From NCBI GenBank assembly GCA_023458055.1, contig JAEXAW010000100.1:1-36597 (forward strand): a DNA stretch of 36,597 nt, given 5' to 3'. The notes below the pieces were generated by a model that was given only the letters and a program-made list of their open reading frames with translations, was not told the origin of the DNA and made no database searches. The position numbers and the translations under genes are program-made. The DNA is from Pseudomonadota bacterium. GTDB lineage: Bacteria > Pseudomonadota > Alphaproteobacteria > Sphingomonadales > Sphingomonadaceae. Positions 1 through 4,578 of the stretch are shown here, one piece after another. The stretch's first letter is position 1; every line of letters starts with the position of its first letter.

Positions 1-2
1 TA

Positions 3-89
3 TGGTCGGGGAGCCTGTGGCGTATACAACAGGCTTTCCGAGCTAAAGGCCATGGGGCCGTGTAACAGCGGTTTCGAACTCCCCGATCA
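3..89 (+). other. Possible multi-stem structured RNA at window edge
   Basis: The first 90 bases can fold into a closed multi-branch structure. GGTCGGGGAG (4-13) pairs with CTCCCCGATC (79-88) along ten positions with one G-U pair, and T3-A89 extends it. Inside, CCTGT (14-18) pairs with ACAGG (29-33), CTTT (34-37) with AAAG (45-48) around a 7-base loop, and GCC (49-51) with GGC (56-58). No tRNA fits this arrangement. Whether it is transcribed is unknown, and it could also be a DNA-level element end. No family was recognised. Confidence 0.22.
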
Positions 90-158
90 CCAAGAGTCAG
101 AGAGAATCGTTTGCGGGGGCGCACCGCAGACAAGCTCTCTCGGATACGGGGAATGGCT

Positions 159-446
159 ATGCGGGTTCCTATCGAACTCGATCCCGATGTGGACGACGAA
201 GCGCCGGCCGGCGACACCATAACCACCTATGACGAACGCCACTACGTCACCTATCTGCGCCTTCTCGATGCGAAGGCCGAGGGCGCGGACTGGAAGGAAG
301 TCGCACGGATCGTCCTGCACCGCGATCCGGCTGGCGAGGAACTCCGGACCTATCGTTGCTGGCAAAGCCACCTCGAACGCGCGCAATGGCTATCGCGTGA
401 GGGCTATAGGAAGATTCTGGAACAGGCGGCAGCTAACAAGGCGTGA
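159..446 (+). CDS. Single-domain DUF2285 protein (QseM-like antiactivator candidate)
   Basis: A 95-residue protein made almost wholly of one DUF2285 domain (YLRLLDAKAEGADWKEVARI, then a WQSHLERAQWL helix). DUF2285 is a helix-turn-helix variant found in regulators of conjugative elements. The stand-alone form includes QseM of Mesorhizobium ICEMlSymR7A, which binds and blocks TraR and FseA. The start at 159 has GGGGA six bases upstream; an earlier ATG at 153 and a TTG at 111 are also in frame. It lies on the opposite strand from the DUF6499/DUF2285 pair about 1 kb away, so activator-type and antiactivator-type members of the family sit together. The domain call is firm; the antiactivator role is inferred from size and context, since stand-alone DUF2285 proteins need not all act this way. 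No TraR or QseC homologue is visible. Confidence 0.8.
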   Translation: MRVPIELDPDVDDEAPAGDTITTYDERHYVTYLRLLDAKAEGADWKEVARIVLHRDPAGEELRTYRCWQSHLERAQWLSREGYRKILEQAAANKA

Positions 447-573
447 GCATCGGCGGTTTTCAGTTTACTTTACCTCGGAAGCTTTGGAATTTCACGATAT
501 CCGGCCGGCAGGAATCGACCTCATCGCTGACGTTTCGAGTGGCTTTGTCGCGTCCTAAAAGCTGATATGCCTC

Positions 574-1107
574 TCAATTGTTGGCCCATTCTGAACAGGT
601 CAACTCATACGTTACCTCGCCGTGCTCCGTGCCGGGTATGGGGTCGGAAAAATCCAAGAAATCCGTCCGCGTGTGTTTCATACCAACCTTCTCCATTACA
701 CGGCGCGACCCTTGGTTGACCGCCATTGTATTGGCCACAATCTTGTCATATCCCGCGACCTCGAAGCCCCAACCGATAAGAGCCAAAGCTCCTTCAGTTG
801 CCAGCCCCTGACCCCAAGCCTCCCGGCGCAGTCGATATCCGATCTCAGCTAACGCCCTCCCTTTCGGCAACAAGCAGAACCAGCCGACAAACTCGTCATC
901 CGCATTGCGTCGCGCTGTCCAGACGTTCGGCTCGGTTCCTCGTGGCATGAGAAACGGCGCGGTCGTCGAATCGATCCTGTCATGATCAACCGCACCATTG
1001 TTAAGAAACCGCATCACTTCTGGGTCAAGCTCTAGCTGGATGAAGTTAACACGATCCACCGGAGTGCAAGGACTGAGAATCAAACGCAGCGTCTTTAGTA
1101 AGGTCAT
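574..1107 (-). CDS. GNAT family N-acetyltransferase (RimJ/RimL type)
   Basis: A 177-residue GNAT protein of the RimJ/RimL class, which moves acetyl from acetyl-CoA to an amino group; the substrate cannot be told. The N-terminal 'LKTLRLILSP' strand, the central 'EIGYRLRREAWGQGLATEGA' acetyl-CoA loop (Q/RxxGxG/A form) and the late 'NQGSRRVMEKVGM' helix are all present, so the fold is complete. The start at 1107 is chosen because GAGG lies nine bases upstream; an ATG five codons earlier is also in frame. It is flanked by about 130 and 270 bases without convincing genes and has no operon partner. It looks like cargo of the accessory region. A drug-modifying role is possible but not supported by any specific motif. 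Confidence 0.85.
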   Translation of the reverse strand: MTLLKTLRLILSPCTPVDRVNFIQLELDPEVMRFLNNGAVDHDRIDSTTAPFLMPRGTEPNVWTARRNADDEFVGWFCLLPKGRALAEIGYRLRREAWGQGLATEGALALIGWGFEVAGYDKIVANTMAVNQGSRRVMEKVGMKHTRTDFLDFSDPIPGTEHGEVTYELTCSEWANN

Positions 1108-1374
1108 GGAAAATTTCCTCAAAATAAATTTCAGGCATGGTCGTGCGAAAACATGGATTAAGCAACGAGTTATTCAGTTGAGAAGCCGCCTTGCCGTTCT
1201 TGACACATGAAGCAGTTTGTTAGATCCACTCCATTCCTGCTGAAGTTCTCGTAGGAATTCTAAAGTCCGCAACATTTCCCCGAGGGCTGGCTTTCCGGTT
1301 CTTTTCGTATCGCACCTCTTTGTTGCAACGGGCAGTAAGCTTGCGACTTGCAACAAGACGGTGCTCGCTAACGA

Positions 1375-2010
1375 TCAACGCTTGCCGGGCTTGATAGGGT
1401 AGTGGAGCAGCAGGCGATAGCCGCCCCGCATCATCTTGATACCGTGCGCGACCAAGCGGCGAGCTTTGTTCTTGCGCGGATCGTTCTCGAAATCCTCCTT
1501 AGTGCCTCGAAAGCCGAGCAGGACTTCGGCGATGGTGCGATAGCTCTCGCCATGCAGCCGAGCGTCGAGCGCGCGCAGCGACAGGATATGCCATTGCCGG
1601 AGCTGGGCAGGGACCGCGCGGAAATCGGGACCGGGTGCCCGGCCGTTGAGGGACCGCCAGAAACGGCGGGCAGCGTGAGCGCGAAGCTCCAGAAAGGAAT
1701 CCATCGGCAGGGTGACGGCATAGAAGGCGGCGGCGTCGGGAGTCGCCTCGGGAAGCCAGAATTGATGTGTGACGCCATCAACCTGCCAGATACCATGCCA
1801 GCCATCGGCAGCGCGGCGCAGATCAAGGCCGGCGAGATGAGCCAGCGTCAATATCGGTTCGGTGTCGCCGTCCTTATGCTCGACCGGCGACAGCATCACC
1901 GCTTGCGGCTGAAGGTTCGGACTCCAGATTGGCGTCGGCCAGTCATGCGGCGCGTCGGGATCGCACGGGAAATCGCAACCCCCAGCGATCCGCGAACGCT
2001 TCAAGGTCAC
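1375..2010 (-). CDS. DUF2285-domain ORF, downstream half of an FseA-like activator
   Basis: This ORF encodes a long conserved region followed by a C-terminal DUF2285 domain (LRALDARLHGESYRTIAEVL, then RRLVAHGIKMMRGGYRLLLHYP). It overlaps the DUF6499 ORF (1943-2158) by 68 bases in the +1 frame. Its only upstream in-frame start is GTG at 2010, with GGAGG about 11 bases away, longer than usual. The first residues after that GTG look unlike family sequence, while 'PCDPDAPHDWPTPIWSP' continues naturally from 'WGLRF' of the upstream ORF. The likely product is therefore a 260-residue fusion made by +1 frameshift: 63 residues from the DUF6499 frame, then 197 from this one. In Mesorhizobium the equivalent fusion, FseA, activates the excisionase gene rdfS. 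An ordinary frameshift mutation or a sequencing error is the alternative. Confidence 0.82.
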   Translation of the reverse strand: MTLKRSRIAGGCDFPCDPDAPHDWPTPIWSPNLQPQAVMLSPVEHKDGDTEPILTLAHLAGLDLRRAADGWHGIWQVDGVTHQFWLPEATPDAAAFYAVTLPMDSFLELRAHAARRFWRSLNGRAPGPDFRAVPAQLRQWHILSLRALDARLHGESYRTIAEVLLGFRGTKEDFENDPRKNKARRLVAHGIKMMRGGYRLLLHYPIKPGKR

Positions 2011-2158
2011 GGCCGGACGGTCCTCCGGTTAGTGCGATGGTCTGGAACTCCTGACGATAATCGTCATTCCGGCGCAGATATTCCCAAGCGAAACCGGCGG
2101 CCGAAATGTGCTTCGCGTGCCTGTATGCCACCGGCGAACGCCAGTCGATGCTAAGCAT
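1943..2158 (-). CDS. DUF6499-domain ORF, upstream half of an FseA-like activator
   Basis: A 71-residue ORF with the DUF6499 signature: 'AGFAWEYLRRNDDYRQEFQ' followed by 'FADRWGLRFP'. The start at 2158 has a strong Shine-Dalgarno, GGAGGTGA, seven bases after its core. In frame, the sequence runs out after 'RFPVRSRRAA' and stops. At the WGLRFP motif the +1 frame opens into the DUF2285 ORF. In ICEMlSymR7A the genes msi172 and msi171 have this same order and are joined by +1 slippage of tRNA-Phe inside a conserved msi172 motif. Alone, the short product may be inactive, so slippage would act as a brake on transfer. Many genomes annotate this half as a small transcriptional-regulator-like protein. 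Confidence 0.82.
   Translation of the reverse strand: MLSIDWRSPVAYRHAKHISAAGFAWEYLRRNDDYRQEFQTIALTGGPSGRDLEAFADRWGLRFPVRSRRAA
1967..1972 (-). promoter_or_regulatory. Candidate +1 programmed ribosomal frameshift site
   Basis: On the minus strand the DUF6499 frame reads TTG CGA TTT CCC GTG. TTT occupies 1972-1970, and one base on, 1971-1969 is TTC, also Phe. A +1 slip of tRNA-Phe from UUU to UUC gives L-R-F-P-C-D-P and enters the DUF2285 frame. This is the slip published for FseA of Mesorhizobium. The site lies in the WGLRFP motif, inside the 68-base ORF overlap. Confidence 0.65.
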
Positions 2159-2235
2159 GGCGTCACCTCCCAAAGCCGGGGCGCGCAAGGCAGCGCCCAG
2201 CCCTTAGAGGTTCAAAGATCGCTAGAAATATAGAA

Positions 2236-2263
2236 GCCGCTCAAAGCAGATACCTTGAGCGGC
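2236..2263 (-). terminator. Inverted repeat between ardA-like and fseA-like genes
   Basis: GCCGCTCAA (2236-2244) and TTGAGCGGC (2255-2263) are perfect 9-base arms around a 10-base loop. On the minus strand the stem is followed by a moderately T-rich run, so it could end the ArdA transcript. It could equally be an operator for the fseA-like gene that starts 78 bases further on. A second small hairpin, GCCCGC/GCGGGC, lies near 2329-2345, just after the ArdA stop. Confidence 0.4.
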
Positions 2264-2357
2264 CAGTCCGATCATTCTTGGTTATTTTTTGCTTAACACT
2301 ATTTCGATGATTCCGCGATACGCCCGCCCGCAAAATGCGGGCAAGGCGCTCCGGTTT

Positions 2358-2888
2358 TCATTGACTGGAAAACACATGCACCTCGTTGTGTGAGGTTTCG
2401 ACTGTGAAAAACTCACCGTTCATTTCAGCATCACGGGCCATTGCTTTCCAATCAATGTAGTAGCGCAGCGCCTCGGGGATCGTGGTGCCGCTTTCAGCGG
2501 TCAAGTCCTCCATGAAGTCGGCAAGGCTAGCGAACTGGCCGTGATAGCAGTCCTGCAAGGCGGTTTCGGCTTGGTCCATGTCGCCGACGAACTGCTCCAG
2601 CAAGCCAGCGCCTAACGCGCCATGCTCTGCGATGAACGCGCCGATGCGCGCCACGGTGTCGATGCCGGCATATTCCTTGATGGTGACGCCCTCGAAGCCC
2701 TCGTAGTCATGGATGGCATATTCCTCCGCGTGCTCGATGGGGGACCGTGCGAGCATGGCCGCAATCTCGTCCCTGATTTCATCCGCGTCCTGATCCGCGT
2801 CGATCCAAGCCCCATGCAGATATCCGTTATTGTAGGCAGCAAGGCAGGCGACATAGATGCGGGGATTGCTGTCGGAAAGGTTGGTCAT
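2358..2888 (-). CDS. ardA: Antirestriction protein, ArdA family
   Basis: A 176-residue acidic protein matching ArdA: 'PRIYVACLAAYNNGYLHGAWIDA' at the N terminus, 'EYAIHDYEGFEGVTIKEYAGI' in the middle, and the C-terminal 'EALRYYIDWKAMARDAEMNG' region. ArdA proteins are elongated DNA mimics that occupy the DNA site of type I restriction-modification enzymes and protect incoming conjugative DNA. The start at 2888 has AAGGA eight bases upstream; longer in-frame starts run into a GC-rich region with no family sequence. Its presence fits a conjugative element that must survive entry into a new host. It is on the same strand as the fseA-like pair but is separated from it by about 200 bases with two hairpins, so co-transcription is uncertain. 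Confidence 0.9.
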   Translation of the reverse strand: MTNLSDSNPRIYVACLAAYNNGYLHGAWIDADQDADEIRDEIAAMLARSPIEHAEEYAIHDYEGFEGVTIKEYAGIDTVARIGAFIAEHGALGAGLLEQFVGDMDQAETALQDCYHGQFASLADFMEDLTAESGTTIPEALRYYIDWKAMARDAEMNGEFFTVETSHNEVHVFSSQ

Positions 2889-3397
2889 GTCTCTGTTCCT
2901 TCGGGTTTGGGGTTCAGAGCAGCGCAGCGCCGCTCCTGAACCCTTGCCCGGCGGCGAGCCACGGGTAGCAAGGCGCAGGAGAAGTCTTTGGCACCGTGGA
3001 ATAAATGGAGGGGACCCGCTTGCGGGGAGCGGGCCGTTTATGCCGCGAAAGGGCAAAGAGTTTTCTTGCGCCGCGCGAGGGCAACGCCCTTAGCAATCTC
3101 CTTCATAAAGATCAGATGAAACGCGGCGGCAGCCGCGCCGGCCCGGAGGCGAACGCGCCCCCACATAGCGCCGTAGTGAGCCGGAGGGCCGCCAGTGACA
3201 AAGCCCCGGCGCGCAAGCGTCAGGACCGCATTTCTAACTGGCGACAGTCATGCGTTAGGGGATTGAAGCCGAGTGGCCGAAACGCGCCGCTGCCGTGGGT
3301 CCGGCGTAGCCGAAAGCCCGGCCCGAAGGGCGACGCCCATACGTTCCTTACCTTCTTCCGTATTGACAGTGTGGATACAAACGCCCATATTCCGGTC
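2889..3397. other. Gene-free stretch with dense GC-rich hairpins
   Basis: No convincing protein gene. It contains an imperfect inverted repeat around 2913-2943 (GTTCAGAGCAGCG against CGCCGCTCCTGAAC) and a CCCGCT/AGCGGG hairpin near 3014-3034. From 3241 to 3338 there is a compact run of short stems, including CGCCG (3285-3289) with CGGCG (3302-3306) and GCCC-GAA-GGGC (3321-3331). The last part resembles a structured RNA or a conserved intergenic element of mobile DNA, but no family is assigned. The 3' edge holds the toxin-antitoxin promoter. Confidence 0.4.
3363..3391 (+). promoter_or_regulatory. Promoter of the toxin-antitoxin operon, apparently leaderless
   Basis: A perfect -35 box TTGACA (3363-3368), a 17-base spacer and CATATT (3386-3391) as -10 box. 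The expected transcription start, six to seven bases further on, falls on the ATG at 3398, and no Shine-Dalgarno precedes that ATG. The mRNA is therefore predicted to be leaderless. TGT-GGAT-ACA lies in the spacer and could be part of an operator for the antitoxin. Confidence 0.6.
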
Positions 3398-3739
3398 ATG
3401 GCAAAAACACGTCTCGCCCCCTCCGAATCTTCCCGCTCTGCGGCCGCTGTCGTCGCGGCGCGCGCCTCTGCGGCTGACGCCAAGGGCAGCATCAACCTGC
3501 GTATCGAAACCGGCACCCGCCAGCTCATTGACGATGCGGCGGCAGTCCTCGGCAAGACGCGCACAGAGTTCATGGTCGAAAGCGCACGGCGGCAAGCGGT
3601 GGATGTGCTGCTCGACCAGCGTTTGTTCACGCTAGACTCCGAACGCTACGACGCCTTCATGCAGGCGCTCGACAACCCACCTGCGCCGGGACCGAAGCTC
3701 AAGGCGTTGCTGCGCCGGACCCCGGCATGGCAGAAATAG
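3398..3739 (+). CDS. DUF1778 antitoxin (TacA-like)
   Basis: A 113-residue DUF1778 protein, the antitoxin partner of GNAT toxins. The ribbon-helix-helix DNA-binding part is 'INLRIETGTRQLIDDAAAVLGKTRTEFMV' (written here in two pieces: INLRIETGTRQLIDDAAAV and LGKTRTEFMV). The C-terminal tail, 'RYDAFMQALDNPPAPGPKLK', is the segment that wraps the toxin in this family. An Ala/Ser-rich N-terminal extension of about 30 residues precedes the domain. The start is placed at 3398 because a good promoter ends just upstream; longer in-frame starts would cross the promoter. It overlaps the toxin gene by 13 bases, which suggests coupled translation. It probably represses its own promoter, alone and more strongly with the toxin. 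Confidence 0.9.
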   Translation: MAKTRLAPSESSRSAAAVVAARASAADAKGSINLRIETGTRQLIDDAAAVLGKTRTEFMVESARRQAVDVLLDQRLFTLDSERYDAFMQALDNPPAPGPKLKALLRRTPAWQK

Positions 3740-4257
3740 ACGACACGCGGGACCATCCTGAATCTGGACTGTCTGCCCCGGCCCCTCTAACGGCGGAACA
3801 TGATCTTTCGACGTTCGACTGCGGCGAGCCTGCCCTGAACGACTGGCTGCGCCATCGGGCCTTGAAGAACGAAAGCCGCTTCTCGCGCACCTATGTCGTG
3901 TGCGCAGGCAATCGGGTCGCCGGCTATTTCTGTATCTCGGCAGGATCGGTTGAACGCAGCGCGGCTCCCGGCAAGGTGCGGCGTAACGCGCCCGACCTAA
4001 TTCCGGTTTCGATTATCGGGCGGCTCGCCGTTAGCCTCGACCATGCGGGCAAGGGCCTCGGTGCGGACCTTTTGTCGGACGCGCTGCGGCGGATTGCAGT
4101 CGCCTCGCAAAGCATCGGCATAGGAGCCGTGCTTGTCCAAGCGAAGGATGAAGCGGCCAAACGCTTCTATCTACGCTGTGCGGAGTTCATAGAGTATCCC
4201 GAGGATAGCCGGACGCTGTTCCTACCCATCGAAACCGTTGTCGCGGGTTTTGGTTAG
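3727..4257 (+). CDS. GNAT toxin (TacT-like aminoacyl-tRNA acetyltransferase)
   Basis: A 176-residue GNAT protein of the TacT/AtaT class. Members acetylate the amino group of charged tRNAs and so stop translation. Visible features: 'LTAEHDLSTFDCGEPALNDW' near the N terminus, typical of this class; 'GRLAVSLDHAGKGLGADLL', the acetyl-CoA-binding loop; and 'RFYLRCAEF', which supplies the conserved Tyr. The gene begins inside the last codons of the antitoxin gene (13-base overlap). As a pair, the two should stabilise the mobile element by post-segregational killing. No inactivating change is visible. The target tRNA cannot be predicted. Confidence 0.9.
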   Translation: MAEIDDTRDHPESGLSAPAPLTAEHDLSTFDCGEPALNDWLRHRALKNESRFSRTYVVCAGNRVAGYFCISAGSVERSAAPGKVRRNAPDLIPVSIIGRLAVSLDHAGKGLGADLLSDALRRIAVASQSIGIGAVLVQAKDEAAKRFYLRCAEFIEYPEDSRTLFLPIETVVAGFG

Positions 4258-4473
4258 GTTGGAGCGGCCGACCTTGAGGATAGCCAACGAAGCACCGTGA
4301 CGGTATAATTTTGTTTCATCGAGCACATTCACCGAGTCGATGCCAAACTGCCGGCAGTTGCCGTCTCCAGCAATAGATGGCGAAATGTCGAGTTTCATCG
4401 CCAGCCCGAAAAGCTCAACAATTTCAAGATGGAACTTTTCTGACGGTAGGCTTGACGGTATCTCGACATGCAA
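4222..4473 (-). CDS. Doubtful small hypothetical protein
   Basis: An 83-codon open frame that runs toward and overlaps the last 36 bases of the GNAT toxin gene. It has no recognised domain, no signal peptide and no clear Shine-Dalgarno. The composition (MKLDISPSIAGDGNCRQFG) is protein-like but proves nothing. It lies in a lower-GC stretch between the accessory region and uvrA and may be a remnant at the element boundary. Treat as unproven. Confidence 0.2.
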   Translation of the reverse strand: MHVEIPSSLPSEKFHLEIVELFGLAMKLDISPSIAGDGNCRQFGIDSVNVLDETKLYRHGASLAILKVGRSNLTKTRDNGFDG

Positions 4474-4578
4474 AAAAATATTTTCGCTTTATTTTTCAAC
4501 GCACTAGGTTATCTCGAAATAATCGAGTGGGAGTGAGGATCACCGAGGCCACATTTTGCTAAGTGGCCGGGCCGGATT
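4258..4578. other. Boundary stretch between accessory region and uvrA
   Basis: Apart from the doubtful 83-codon frame, no gene is seen. The stretch is visibly more AT-rich than its surroundings near 4465-4525. It contains CTCGA-aataa-TCGAG (4513-4527) and GGCCAC/GTGGCC around a 10-base loop (4547-4568). The second hairpin lies just past the uvrA stop and may act in ending that transcript, although it lacks a T run. An attachment site could lie here, but none can be shown from one copy. Confidence 0.35.

Noticed and set aside
60..91. T-loop-like GGTTTCGAAC suggesting a tRNA end or attachment site
   Set aside because: The T stem does not pair and no acceptor or anticodon arm fits, so no tRNA is called.
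1174..1356. 60-codon open frame between the GNAT gene and the DUF2285 ORF
   Set aside because: No ribosome-binding site, no recognised domain, and length within chance for the region.
1943..2010. The DUF6499/DUF2285 overlap as a plain pseudogene break
   Set aside because: Less likely, since the break falls exactly on the published UUU-to-UUC slip context, but not excluded.
3005..3397. 131-codon N-terminal extension of the antitoxin
   Set aside because: It would cross a clear promoter and encodes low-complexity Arg/Ala-rich text unlike the DUF1778 family.
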